Assembly (NCBI RefSeq): GCF_015265455.1
Contig: NZ_CP054492.1
Span: forward strand, 558,001 to 622,000
Direction of reading: 5' to 3'
From: Candidatus Sulfurimonas baltica
Lineage (GTDB): Bacteria > Campylobacterota > Campylobacteria > Campylobacterales > Sulfurimonadaceae
Length of the DNA: 64,000 nucleotides
Position 1 is the first letter of the stretch, and every line of letters begins with the position of its first letter. The notes below the pieces were generated by a model, which was not told the DNA's origin, ran no database searches, and saw only the letters and a program-made list of their open reading frames with translations. Both the position numbers and the translations under genes were made by a program. Shown here piece by piece: positions 37,222-46,183 of this stretch.

Positions 37222-39343
37222 ATTAACGCAAGAGACAAAATTAACACTAGTTTATATACTAGTAGCATTCGCTTTTTCAGTAGCAATGCGGATGATTTGG
37301 ATGTATCAGTTTAACGGTTATGAGCCTTTTATGTTTAATGGGCAGTTTATGATAAACACAAATGATGGCTATTTTTATGCAGAGGGTGCGAGAGATATCC
37401 TCAGCGGAATAACTCAGGACAACGACCTCTCTCCTGTTGCTTCTGCCGGCTCACAGCTTACCGCATTTTTTGCTTATATTTTACCTTTTTCTTTTGAGAC
37501 TGTAATCCTTTTTATGCCGGTTTTTTTAAGCTCGCTTGTAGTCGTTCCAATAGTGCTGATTGCCAGAGGTTTAAACAATTTAGAGATGGGCTTGGTAGCT
37601 GCACTTTTAGCATCTATTGCCTGGAGTTACTATAACCGAACTTTGATTGGGTACTACGATACAGATATGTTAAACATTGTACTCCCTATGTTTTTGCTCT
37701 GGTCTATTATATGGGCTGTTAAAACAAACAAAGATATTTATCTTATTATAACGGCTCTGGATATCATGGTGTACAGATGGTGGTATCCTCAAAGTTATGC
37801 TTTAGAGTTTTCATTTTTTGGATTAATACTTTTTTATACCCTTGTTTGGGATAGAAAAAATCTTTACAACTATAAACTCTTGGCAATAATGATGTTTGCT
37901 ATGATTGGTTTAGATGGCTTTATAAGATTTCCTTTAGTTTTAGTTGTATATTACATGTTTAAACAAGAGAGATACCAAAAATATATCTACCATGTTTTCG
38001 CTCTCTCGGTGGTTGCATTTTTTGCAACTGGAGGGTTTGACCCAATCTGGAACCAGTTAAAAGGGTATGTTTTTAAAGATGCCGTAATCGTAGGAAAAGA
38101 TGGTCTTAAACTTCATTTTTACTCAGTTATGCAGACTGTTAGAGAAGCGGGACAGATCCCTTTTGAGACATTTGCAAACCGCATAAGCGGGCACAGTGTC
38201 ACATTTGTACTCTCGGTTATTGGTTATATATATTTGGCATATAGATATAAGATTATGCTGCTAGCTCTTCCTATGATAGGACTAGGTTTTCTGGCTAGTG
38301 TCGGTGGTCTAAGATTTACCATCTATGCAGTTCCTGTTTTAGCCTTTGGTATAGCTTTTTTAATCACAGAAATTGCACGCTTAATGCCAACCAAGAAGCT
38401 AAAAGTCTTAAGCACAGTAGCTTTTACTTTAATGATTTTGTATCCAAACTACAAACATATAGAAGCTTACAGAGTACCTACTGTTTTTAATGCAGAGGAA
38501 GTTAGTGTTTTAGACAAATTAAAAACAGTTGCCGACAGAGAAGATTATGTAGTCTCTTGGTGGGATTATGGATATCCGCTAAGATACTACAGTGATGTAA
38601 AAACACTTGTAGATGGTGGAAAGCACAGTGGAAGTGTAAATTTCCCGGTAAGTTTTATACTTACTAATCCTCAGGATGTTTCAGCAAAAATGGCTAGACT
38701 CGATGTTGAGTATACAGAAAAAACCTTTAAGTTTAGAGAAGAGAATAAAGAGCGTATAAAAAATAAAGAAGTTAAAGTTTTCTCAAATATAGAGCAGATG
38801 ACAACAGATTATGGTTTTAAAGATACAAATGACTTTTTACTCTCAATGCAAACAGATATGAAGCTTCCAGATAAAACAAGAGATATATATCTTTATTTAC
38901 CGTTTAGAATGTTAGAGATTTACCCAACAGTAAATATGTTCTCAAATATGAACTTGATGAGCGGAGAGATGAAACAGCCGCCACTGTTTTTTGTAAGTAA
39001 AAATTTTAAACAAAATCAAAATATAATTGACTTGGGCAGAGGTGTTTTGCTTGACTTACAAGGGCAAAGTTTAAATATTGGAAATAATAAAATGCCAATA
39101 AAAAGATTTGTAAAAACAGCTTACGATAAAGATATGAAACTGCAAAAAGAGGTGAGTATCTCAAACTTTATGGCAAATATAAGTGTTGTTTTTATGTCAA
39201 ACTACAACACTTTTTTAGTCCTTGATGAGCAGACGTACAACTCACTCTATATTCAACTGATGGTGCTTGAGGAATATGATAAAACACTATTTGAGCAAAT
39301 TTTAGCAACTCCTCAAGCAAAGGTATATAAACTTAAGATATAA
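37214..39343 (+). CDS. pglB: PglB/STT3-type oligosaccharyltransferase for N-glycosylation
   Basis: This 709-residue membrane enzyme transfers lipid-linked glycans to asparagine in exported proteins. About 11-13 helices fill the first 430 residues. The catalytic metal ligands appear as NTNDGYFYAEGARD (about 48-61) and YYDTDMLNIVLPMF (about 145). The periplasmic domain carries WWDYGYPLRYYSD (about 450), the sequon-serine-binding WWDYG block that defines the family. Length equals the Campylobacter enzyme. The start is a TTG overlapping the end of the glycosyltransferase gene. No other pgl genes are adjacent; the flippase PglK and most pgl glycosyltransferases must be elsewhere or replaced. Confidence 0.95.
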   Translation: MNKLTQETKLTLVYILVAFAFSVAMRMIWMYQFNGYEPFMFNGQFMINTNDGYFYAEGARDILSGITQDNDLSPVASAGSQLTAFFAYILPFSFETVILFMPVFLSSLVVVPIVLIARGLNNLEMGLVAALLASIAWSYYNRTLIGYYDTDMLNIVLPMFLLWSIIWAVKTNKDIYLIITALDIMVYRWWYPQSYALEFSFFGLILFYTLVWDRKNLYNYKLLAIMMFAMIGLDGFIRFPLVLVVYYMFKQERYQKYIYHVFALSVVAFFATGGFDPIWNQLKGYVFKDAVIVGKDGLKLHFYSVMQTVREAGQIPFETFANRISGHSVTFVLSVIGYIYLAYRYKIMLLALPMIGLGFLASVGGLRFTIYAVPVLAFGIAFLITEIARLMPTKKLKVLSTVAFTLMILYPNYKHIEAYRVPTVFNAEEVSVLDKLKTVADREDYVVSWWDYGYPLRYYSDVKTLVDGGKHSGSVNFPVSFILTNPQDVSAKMARLDVEYTEKTFKFREENKERIKNKEVKVFSNIEQMTTDYGFKDTNDFLLSMQTDMKLPDKTRDIYLYLPFRMLEIYPTVNMFSNMNLMSGEMKQPPLFFVSKNFKQNQNIIDLGRGVLLDLQGQSLNIGNNKMPIKRFVKTAYDKDMKLQKEVSISNFMANISVVFMSNYNTFLVLDEQTYNSLYIQLMVLEEYDKTLFEQILATPQAKVYKLKI

Positions 39344-39379
39344 TAATAAAAAAAATTATAATTAAACCATCTGTTTAGA

Positions 39380-39515
39380 GAATAGGCTAGATTCCAAATC
39401 AAGTTTGGAATGACGAGCTTTTTGTTTGAAGTGACGAGTTTTTGTTTGGAATGACGAGCTTTTTGTTTGAAGTGACGTCCCCTTCGTCACCCTGAACTTG
39501 ATTCAGGGTCTAATT
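39380..39515. repeat. Intergenic palindromic repeat element (copy B, inverted relative to copy A)
   Basis: ATTCCAAA-TCAAG-TTTGGAAT (39391-39411) and CCCTGAA-CTTGA-TTCAGGG (39490-39508) flank a spacer in which GAATGACGAGCTTTTTGTTT and GAAGTGACGAG-like units alternate as near-perfect tandem copies. It fills most of the 211-bp gap before galU. Module order and orientation are reversed compared with 18452-18562. Confidence 0.8.
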
Positions 39516-39554
39516 GAGTAATTATTCATAGTTTTAATATATTAAGGTTAATAA

Positions 39555-40394
39555 ATGTCAAAAAATAATACCAAGATTAGAAAGTGCCTTTTTCCTGCAG
39601 CCGGCTACGGGACAAGATTCCTCCCAGCAACAAAAGCGATACCTAAAGAGATGCTCCCCGTACTTACAAAACCACTTTTGCAGTATGGAGTAGAAGAGGC
39701 GATTACTGCAGGTATAGAGACTATGGCAATTGTAACAGGACGCGGAAAACGTGCTATAGAGGATCATTTTGATATATCTTACGAGCTTGAACATCAGATA
39801 AAGGGTACATCTAAAGAGCACTATCTAACAGAGATAAGAAAAGTGATAACAAATTGTACTTTTTCATACACTAGACAGATTGAGATGAAGGGTCTAGGTC
39901 ATGCAATCCTTAGCGGAGAGACTCTTATCGGAGATGAGCCGTTTGCAGTAATACTCGCAGATGATTTATGTGACAATGAGGGCGAGTCAGTTCTTTTACA
40001 AATGACAAAACTATATGAAAAGTATAAGTGCTCTATAGTTGCAGTAGAAGAGATTCCTATGAACGAGACAAATAAATACGGCGTTATAGCCGGAGACCCA
40101 CTAGAAGAGTCTATTTTGAGAGTTACAAATATGGTTGAGAAGCCAGACCCAAAAGATGCCCCATCCAACTTGGCTATTATTGGCAGATATATTTTAACAC
40201 CTGATATTTTTGACATCATTAGAGATACAAAACCTGGAAAAGGTGGAGAGATACAGATAACCGATGCACTTTTAACACAGGCAAAAGAGGGAAGAGTAAT
40301 AGCGTACAAGTTTAAAGGGACAAGATTTGATTGTGGTTCTGTAGACGGTTTTGTTGAAGCAACAAACTATTTTTACGACAAAAGCAAATCATAA
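39555..40394 (+). CDS. galU: UTP-glucose-1-phosphate uridylyltransferase
   Basis: This 279-residue enzyme makes UDP-glucose, the precursor of UDP-glucuronate and other sugars used downstream. It shows the nucleotidyltransferase start CLFPAAGYGTRFLPATKAIPKEMLPV, then LQYGVEEAI, the metal-binding VILADDLCD, and VEKPDPKDAPSNLAIIGRYI. Length is normal. It begins a plus-strand set galU, ligE, pgi, separated by only a few bases. It follows repeat copy B, so it probably has its own promoter near 39530, which I cannot place exactly. Confidence 0.94.
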   Translation: MSKNNTKIRKCLFPAAGYGTRFLPATKAIPKEMLPVLTKPLLQYGVEEAITAGIETMAIVTGRGKRAIEDHFDISYELEHQIKGTSKEHYLTEIRKVITNCTFSYTRQIEMKGLGHAILSGETLIGDEPFAVILADDLCDNEGESVLLQMTKLYEKYKCSIVAVEEIPMNETNKYGVIAGDPLEESILRVTNMVEKPDPKDAPSNLAIIGRYILTPDIFDIIRDTKPGKGGEIQITDALLTQAKEGRVIAYKFKGTRFDCGSVDGFVEATNYFYDKSKS

Positions 40395-40398
40395 AAAT

Positions 40399-41193
40399 AT
40401 GAAACTTATTTTACTTATTTTTTTATTTTCATCTCTGTTCGCATCAAAGCCAGAGATATTTCTTTTAAATAAATATAGTGAAGATATAAATGTGACATCG
40501 TGGTATATGAGCGAGAAACTTGACGGTGTAAGAGCCTACTGGGACGGAAATAGATTAATATCCAGATCAGGCAAAATTTTTTCGGCTCCGGCATTTTTTA
40601 CAAAAGAGTTTCCAAAACACAAACTAGACGGAGAGCTTTGGAGCAAAAGAGGCGATTTTTCAAATATCTCGTCCATCGTAAATCAGCAAAAGCCTCATAG
40701 CGGTTGGAAAAATTTAACTTACAATGTTTTTGAAGTCCCAGATATGCAAGGAGATTTTTTACAGAGGTTAGCGACAGTTAAAAGTAAAACAAAATATTTA
40801 AAGACTATAAAACAAATTAGAGTAAAAGACAAGAAACATTTAAAGGAGTTTTTAAAATCTGTTGAAGAAAAAGGTGGAGAGGGTGTGGTAGTTCGCAATG
40901 GAGAGCTTTCATACTATACAGGAAGAGACAACAACGCTTTAAAGGTTAAAAGTTATATAGATGAAGAGTGCGAAGTTATCGGCTATAAAAAAGGGCAAGG
41001 AAAATACGAGAATCAGACTGGCTCAATCTCCTGTAAGATGAAAAATACGCAGGTTATAAATATTGGGAGCGGTTTTAACGATTACCAAAGAGCAAACCCT
41101 CCAAAAATAGGTGCTATAATAACATTTAAGTATTACGGCTTAACATCAAATGGCAGGCCCAGGTTTCCTGTTTTTTTATATACTAGAGAGTAA
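40399..41193 (+). CDS. Exported minimal ATP-dependent DNA ligase (LigE type)
   Basis: From the ATG at 40399 the protein has 264 residues and begins MKLILLIFLFSSLFAS, a clear signal peptide, so it is likely periplasmic. The adenylation domain has EKLDGVRAYW, whose lysine accepts AMP, then SRSGK, GGEGVVVRN and ALKVKSY; an OB-fold domain follows. There is no extra DNA-binding domain, as in the LigE group of Haemophilus, Neisseria and Campylobacter, which are proposed to act on incoming DNA during competence or on extracellular DNA. It begins 4 bp after galU. The longer frame from 40351 overlaps galU and hides the signal peptide, so I reject that start. Confidence 0.88.
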   Translation: MKLILLIFLFSSLFASKPEIFLLNKYSEDINVTSWYMSEKLDGVRAYWDGNRLISRSGKIFSAPAFFTKEFPKHKLDGELWSKRGDFSNISSIVNQQKPHSGWKNLTYNVFEVPDMQGDFLQRLATVKSKTKYLKTIKQIRVKDKKHLKEFLKSVEEKGGEGVVVRNGELSYYTGRDNNALKVKSYIDEECEVIGYKKGQGKYENQTGSISCKMKNTQVINIGSGFNDYQRANPPKIGAIITFKYYGLTSNGRPRFPVFLYTRE

Positions 41194-41202
41194 AGGAAGA
41201 TT

Positions 41203-42408
41203 ATGAAATATCAAAACAATTTTAACCCAACTATATCGGACGAAGATGTTTTTTCCGAGATTGTAAAAGAGAAAGAGCATATTGGTTACTATAATTTGGT
41301 TCATCAAGACACTACTGCTTTTAAAGATTATGCTTCTAGTGTTAAGCAATCAAATGTAGTTGTGATAGGGATAGGGGGAAGTACTCTTGGGACATATGCA
41401 ATATATAAGTTTTTAAAATATTCAAAAAAACTTAGTAAAAATCTCTACTTTTTAGAGACGACAGACCCTATAGATATCAAGTCTAAACTAGAGGCGATAA
41501 ACCTAAATGACACTCTTTTTGTTGTTATTTCAAAATCAGGAACAACTGTTGAGACGGTTTCGATATTCAAGTATATACATTCACTTGTAAAAATTGACAA
41601 AAACAACACTTTGGTTATAACCGAGTTTGATTCAAAGTTAAATCAGTATGCAAAAGCTAATGATATGAAAACTTTTGAAATTCCAAAAAATGTTGGTGGA
41701 AGATTCTCTGTTTTTAGCGCAGTAGGGTTATTGCCATTGGCAATTGTAGGTATAGATATAGATGAACTTTTGGGCGGTGCAAAAGAGGTATATGATTCAT
41801 TTTTCTCAAAGAGTGTAGATTATGACGGAGTGATGAAAAAAGCAAGATTATTTGTAGAGTATAAAAATAGTTTTAACATAAATGTGGTCTTCTCATACTC
41901 CTCTAGACTCGAGGGTTTTAACAAGTGGTATATTCAGCTTTGGGGTGAGAGTTTGGGTAAAGTAGATATAAACAGCACTAGACAGGGGTTAACTCCAGTG
42001 GGGATTATCGGGCCAATAGACCAGCACTCTTTTTTACAGCTTATAATAGAGGGAAGACGTGATAAAACTGTTACAGTGATAAAAGTAGATGATTTTCATA
42101 GCGATTTGAAAATACCACATGTAAAGTTGGAAGGTCTTGGAGAATTAGACTATTTAGACAATATAGAGTTCTCTTCACTTATAAATAAGCAAGCAGATGC
42201 TACAATTGCATCAATTAACAATTTAAATGATATTCCGTGTGATGTAATAACAATAGACACTGTAAATGAGAGAAGCATAGCTAGCCTGATGTACGAGTAT
42301 GAACTACTGACATCAGTATGTGCAAAGCTTATGTATATAAACGCTTATGACCAACCAGGTGTTGAATCAGGGAAGATTATTTTAAAAGATAAGTTGAAAA
42401 AGAGATAA
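41203..42408 (+). CDS. pgi: Glucose-6-phosphate isomerase (short type)
   Basis: This 401-residue enzyme interconverts glucose- and fructose-6-phosphate. It has VVIGIGGSTLGTYAIYKFL, the phosphate-binding VISKSGTTVETVS, NVGGRFSVFSAVGLLPLA, WGESLGKVD and DQHSFLQLIIEG. At about 400 residues it is the short form common in this phylum rather than the 550-residue enteric form. It supplies sugar phosphates for the polysaccharide genes around it. It begins 9 bp after the ligase gene, with an AAAGGAAG ribosome site. Confidence 0.92.
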   Translation: MKYQNNFNPTISDEDVFSEIVKEKEHIGYYNLVHQDTTAFKDYASSVKQSNVVVIGIGGSTLGTYAIYKFLKYSKKLSKNLYFLETTDPIDIKSKLEAINLNDTLFVVISKSGTTVETVSIFKYIHSLVKIDKNNTLVITEFDSKLNQYAKANDMKTFEIPKNVGGRFSVFSAVGLLPLAIVGIDIDELLGGAKEVYDSFFSKSVDYDGVMKKARLFVEYKNSFNINVVFSYSSRLEGFNKWYIQLWGESLGKVDINSTRQGLTPVGIIGPIDQHSFLQLIIEGRRDKTVTVIKVDDFHSDLKIPHVKLEGLGELDYLDNIEFSSLINKQADATIASINNLNDIPCDVITIDTVNERSIASLMYEYELLTSVCAKLMYINAYDQPGVESGKIILKDKLKKR

Positions 42409-42417
42409 CAATTACTC

Positions 42418-42528
42418 AACTAGATCCTGAATCAAGTTCAGGGTGACGGAGAGCTCATTCGATAAGACGGAAACTTAGTCATGGTAATACGGGGAAATCG
42501 TCATTCCGAACTTGATTTGGAATCTTAT
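42418..42528. repeat. Intergenic palindromic repeat element (copy C)
   Basis: TCCTGAA-TCAAG-TTCAGGG (42425-42443) and ATTCCGAA-CTTGA-TTTGGAAT (42503-42523) are separated by about 60 bp containing AGTCATGG and TCGTCATT. The layout is the same as copy A but with a single, non-tandem spacer. It fills the pgi-ugd gap. Confidence 0.8.
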
Positions 42529-42554
42529 ATAAATGCAAAAATGGATAACGAATA

Positions 42555-43724
42555 ATGAAAATAGCAATAGCAGGAACAGGATATGTTGGACTATCAAATG
42601 GTGTGCTTTTATCGCAGCATAATGAAGTAGTCGCACTAGACATTATCTCAGAAAAAATAGCTATGCTAAATAGCAGAACTTCGCCAATAGAAGATGAAGA
42701 TATTAGCGAATATCTGAAAAATAGAGATTTAAACTTTAGGGCAACTCTGGATAAAAATGAAGCTTATGAAGGTGCAGATTTCGTCATTATTGCCACTCCT
42801 ACAGACTATGATCCTCAAACAAACTACTTTAACACAAAACTAGTGGAGATAGTGATAAAAGATGTGATGGAGATAAATCCAAATGCTACGATGATTATAA
42901 AATCAACAGTACCAGTTGGATATACAAAATCAATAAGTGAGAGATTAAACTCAAAAAATATTATCTTCTCGCCAGAGTTTTTAAGAGAGGGAAAAGCACT
43001 TCATGATAATCTTTACCCATCAAGAATTATTGTAGGTGAAAAAAGCCAAAGAGGAGAAATTTTTGCAAATCTTTTAGCGCAAGGTGCTATAAAAGAGAAC
43101 ATAGATATTCTTTTGACTGACTCTACTGAGGCAGAGGCTGTAAAACTTTTTTCAAACACTTATCTCGCTATGAGAGTAGCATATTTTAATGAGCTTGACT
43201 CTTACGCGCAGACACATGATTTAAACACAAAAGACATTATAAATGGTGTTGGCCTAGACCCGCGTATAGGCAACCACTACAACAATCCATCGTTTGGTTA
43301 TGGCGGATACTGCTTACCAAAAGACACAAAACAGTTAAGAGCAAATTATAAAGATGTACCTAGTAATATAATAGGGGCAATAGTAGACTCCAACTCTACA
43401 AGAAAAGATTTTATAGCAGATAGCATCATTGCTAAAAAGCCTAAAGTGGTAGGTGTTTACAGACTTATTATGAAAAGTGGAAGTGACAACTTCAGAGCCT
43501 CATCTATCCAGGGCATAATGAAGAGAATCAAAGCAAAAGGGATAGAGATAGTCGTCTATGAGCCTGTGTTAGAAGAGGATGAGTTTTTTCACTCAAAAGT
43601 TATAAAAAATTTAGATGAGTTTAAAAAAATCTCAGATGTTATAGTGGCAAACAGGCTCTCTGATGATATAAAAGATGTAGAAGCAAAGGTCTATACAAGA
43701 GATCTGTTTGGCAGTGATAGCTAG
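42555..43724 (+). CDS. ugd: UDP-glucose 6-dehydrogenase
   Basis: This 389-residue enzyme oxidises UDP-glucose to UDP-glucuronate. It has the NAD-binding start [41 protein letters not shown], and the catalytic cysteine in [15 protein letters not shown] (about 256). These features are those of the short enteric/Klebsiella Ugd group and distinguish it from the WecC-type enzyme at 47321. It follows repeat copy C and precedes the AlbA_2-domain gene by 15 bp. The product would feed the epimerase at 45116. Confidence 0.93.
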   Translation: MKIAIAGTGYVGLSNGVLLSQHNEVVALDIISEKIAMLNSRTSPIEDEDISEYLKNRDLNFRATLDKNEAYEGADFVIIATPTDYDPQTNYFNTKLVEIVIKDVMEINPNATMIIKSTVPVGYTKSISERLNSKNIIFSPEFLREGKALHDNLYPSRIIVGEKSQRGEIFANLLAQGAIKENIDILLTDSTEAEAVKLFSNTYLAMRVAYFNELDSYAQTHDLNTKDIINGVGLDPRIGNHYNNPSFGYGGYCLPKDTKQLRANYKDVPSNIIGAIVDSNSTRKDFIADSIIAKKPKVVGVYRLIMKSGSDNFRASSIQGIMKRIKAKGIEIVVYEPVLEEDEFFHSKVIKNLDEFKKISDVIVANRLSDDIKDVEAKVYTRDLFGSDS

Positions 43725-43739
43725 AGTGGAATATACTAG

Positions 43740-45119
43740 ATGATACATTCACTTGATGATTTAAAATCAACTATAGCTGATGGAGAAGGACTCAATATAG
43801 AGTTTAAGCAATCATTTGACAAAGAAGCCATAGAGACAATCACAGCATTTTCAAATACCAAAGGTGGAAAGTTACTTATTGGGGTAAAAGATAGTGGAGT
43901 TATTTGTGGAGTGGATATTGGAAATGAAACGATACAAAACTACATAAATCAGGTAAAAAACTCCACTGAGCCATCTTTGATAGTAGATATAGAACAAATC
44001 ACTATTGATAATAAAACTATTTTAATGATACAAGTTGATGAATTTCCTATCAAGCCATTAAGTTTTAAAGGTAAATATTTTAAAAGGGTTCAAAATAGCA
44101 ATCATCAAATGAATTTAACAGAAATATCAAATATGCACATCCAATCACTTCAACTCTCATGGGATTCGTATGAAGCAAACGATACATATTTTGAAGATTT
44201 AGACATGGCTAAAATTGAAAAATTCTTAACAAAAGTAAATGCAAGTGGTAGATTTAGACTCAGTGGCGATATGTTTGAGAGCCTTCAAAAACTTAATCTT
44301 CTAAAAGGGAATAAACCAACTAATGCAGCAAAATTACTTTTTGCTAAAGAGCAAAATTTGTATAACATACATATAGGAAGATTTAAAACACCTTCTATGA
44401 TACTTGATGATAAGATGCTACGACTTACACTTTTTGAAGCAGTGGAAGAGACTATGTATTATCTTCTTTCTCATATCAAAGTTGCTTTTGAGTTTACAGG
44501 GGAGATAGAACGAACCGAAATATTTGAGTACCCTAAAAATGCCCTTAGAGAACTAGTACTCAATGCCATAGTGCATCGAGATTATACAAGTCCTATAGAT
44601 ATACAAATCAAAATATTTGATAACTCTATCACTTTTTTTAATCCTGGTAAACTCTATGGAGATATGACTATAGAGAAGTTAGCGACTAATAATTATCAAT
44701 CACAAACAAGAAATAAGCTCATGGCAGAAGCTTTTTATCTTACAAATGATATAGAAAAATATGGAAGTGGCTATATACGAATCAGAGATGAAATATCATC
44801 TTATCCTACTATGAAGCTAGAGTATGAAGAGATGGGGAATGGCTATTTGGTGACATTAAGCTATGCAGAGCAAAAGACTACCCAAAAGACTACCCAAAAG
44901 ACTACCCAAAAGACTACCCAAAAGACTACAAGAGAGCAAATAATAGATTTGTTACAAACTGACAATAAAATGACAAGAGAAGATATGGCCATACAAATAG
45001 GAGTCTCTTCAAATGCGATAAAACAACATCTGTCAAAATTACAAAAAGAAGGTCTGCTATCTAGAGTTGGCGGCAGAAAAGATGGATCTTGGCAAATCAA
45101 TGATGGAGAACAAAAATGA
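43740..45119 (+). CDS. AlbA_2/Schlafen-domain putative transcriptional regulator with HATPase-like and winged-helix domains
   Basis: This 459-residue protein has an N-terminal AlbA_2 domain (about 10-125; GLNIEFKQSFD, TAFSNTKGGKLLIGV, YFKRVQNSNHQM). A middle region (about 230-370) has ELVLNAIVHRDYTS and FNPGKLYG, the RecG-like ATP-binding C-terminal type. Five tandem KTTQ-like units (about 378-397) follow, then a winged helix (REDMAIQIGVSSNAIKQHLSKL, about 415-436). It is often annotated as ATP-dependent helicase-like, but has no helicase motifs. It sits between ugd and an epimerase and overlaps the latter by four bases, so it looks like a late insertion into the sugar locus or a local regulator. 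Confidence 0.85.
   Translation: MIHSLDDLKSTIADGEGLNIEFKQSFDKEAIETITAFSNTKGGKLLIGVKDSGVICGVDIGNETIQNYINQVKNSTEPSLIVDIEQITIDNKTILMIQVDEFPIKPLSFKGKYFKRVQNSNHQMNLTEISNMHIQSLQLSWDSYEANDTYFEDLDMAKIEKFLTKVNASGRFRLSGDMFESLQKLNLLKGNKPTNAAKLLFAKEQNLYNIHIGRFKTPSMILDDKMLRLTLFEAVEETMYYLLSHIKVAFEFTGEIERTEIFEYPKNALRELVLNAIVHRDYTSPIDIQIKIFDNSITFFNPGKLYGDMTIEKLATNNYQSQTRNKLMAEAFYLTNDIEKYGSGYIRIRDEISSYPTMKLEYEEMGNGYLVTLSYAEQKTTQKTTQKTTQKTTQKTTREQIIDLLQTDNKMTREDMAIQIGVSSNAIKQHLSKLQKEGLLSRVGGRKDGSWQINDGEQK
44871..44930 (+). repeat. In-frame 12-bp minisatellite encoding KTTQ units
   Basis: CAAAAGACTACC is repeated five times without interruption; the fifth copy ends CTACA. Each unit adds four residues (QKTT) to a linker in the AlbA_2-domain protein. 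Since the unit is a multiple of three, copy-number change would alter linker length, not frame. Confidence 0.95.
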
Positions 45120-46180
45120 AGATACTTGTAACAGGAACAGCAGGTTTTATCGGCTTTCATCTTGCGAAAAAACTTCTTGAGAGAGGTGATGAAGTAGTTG
45201 GACTTGACAATATAAATGATTACTATGATGTAAATCTAAAATATGCAAGATTGGCTGAACTCGGAATATCTCGTCATTTAGTAGAAGAAAGTTGTAATTC
45301 CGTAGAAGAAAGTCGTCATTCCGTGCTTGACACGGAATCTAATAACAACTTAATCCAAAGCTCAAAATACAAAAACCATAAATTCATAAAAGCAAATCTA
45401 GAAGAGAGCGAAACAATAAACAAATTATTTGAAACAGAAAAATTCGACGCAGTTTGTAATCTAGCCGCACAAGCAGGTGTAAGATACTCCATAGAAAACC
45501 CACATGCCTATATACAAAGTAATGTAGTAGGCTTTTTAAATATACTTGAAGCGTGCAGAAACTACAATGTAAAAAATTTAGCATATGCAAGTAGCTCATC
45601 TGTATATGGACTCAACAAGTCACAGCCATTTAAAACAACAGATATGACAGATACACCAATATCGTTATATGCAGCTACTAAAAAATCAAATGAGCTAATG
45701 GCACACACTTATTCTCATCTTTATGACATCCAAACTACAGGACTAAGATTTTTTACTGTTTATGGACCATGGGGCAGACCAGACATGGCACCTATGCTTT
45801 TTACGGATGCTATTTTAAACAATAAACCTATTAAAGTATTTAACAACGGAGAAATGAGCCGTGACTTTACTTACGTAGATGACATAGTAGATGGAATCAT
45901 AAAAGTGATTGATAACCCAGCAAAAAACTATAATATTTACAACATAGGCAACAATGCACCACTAAGCCTTATGGAGTTTATAGAAACACTAGAGAACTCA
46001 CTTGGCAAAAAAGCAGAAAAAAACTTTATGCCTATGCAAGATGGTGATGTAGTATCAACTTATGCAGATGTAAGTGGACTTATAGATGATTTTGGTTACA
46101 AACCTAATACAGATTTAGCTGATGGGATTGGTAAGTTTGTTAAGTGGTATAAAGAGTTTTATATGAATGGAAATATATAA
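45116..46180 (+). CDS. UDP-glucuronate 4-epimerase-like NAD-dependent SDR, carrying an in-frame repeat insertion
   Basis: This 354-residue extended SDR starts ILVTGTAGFIGFHLAKKL, has CNLAAQAGVRYSIENPHAYI, ASSSSVYGLNKSQPF, the catalytic YAATKK, and GLRFFTVYGPWGRPDMA, the pattern of CapI-type UDP-glucuronate 4-epimerases that make UDP-galacturonate. Next to ugd this makes biochemical sense. Residues about 52-78 are atypical for the family: they are encoded by a copy of the dispersed palindromic repeat and its spacer. The rest aligns normally on both sides, so the insertion probably forms a surface loop. It overlaps the AlbA_2 gene by four bases and ends 3 bp before wecB. Confidence 0.88.
   Translation: MKILVTGTAGFIGFHLAKKLLERGDEVVGLDNINDYYDVNLKYARLAELGISRHLVEESCNSVEESRHSVLDTESNNNLIQSSKYKNHKFIKANLEESETINKLFETEKFDAVCNLAAQAGVRYSIENPHAYIQSNVVGFLNILEACRNYNVKNLAYASSSSVYGLNKSQPFKTTDMTDTPISLYAATKKSNELMAHTYSHLYDIQTTGLRFFTVYGPWGRPDMAPMLFTDAILNNKPIKVFNNGEMSRDFTYVDDIVDGIIKVIDNPAKNYNIYNIGNNAPLSLMEFIETLENSLGKKAEKNFMPMQDGDVVSTYADVSGLIDDFGYKPNTDLADGIGKFVKWYKEFYMNGNI
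45271..45340 (+). repeat. Palindromic repeat element inside the epimerase coding sequence (copy D)
   Basis: ATTCCGTG-CTTGA-CACGGAAT (45318-45338) has the same stem-CTTGA-stem form as the intergenic copies and is preceded by CGTC. Upstream are two copies of GTAGAAGAAAGT in a roughly 21-bp period, mirroring the tandem spacers of copies A and B. The segment is read through in frame as part of the epimerase. Confidence 0.8.
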
Positions 46181-46183
46181 TTA

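Noticed and set aside
40351-40398. Upstream start for the DNA ligase
   Set aside because: It lies inside the end of galU and would bury a clear signal peptide behind 16 non-family residues.
44871-44930. Tandem repeats as a CRISPR array
   Set aside because: Units are 12 bp, directly adjacent with no spacers, and lie in frame inside a gene.
44861-45160. Minus-strand frame with repeated VFWV units
   Set aside because: It is the antisense shadow of the KTTQ minisatellite in the AlbA_2-domain gene.
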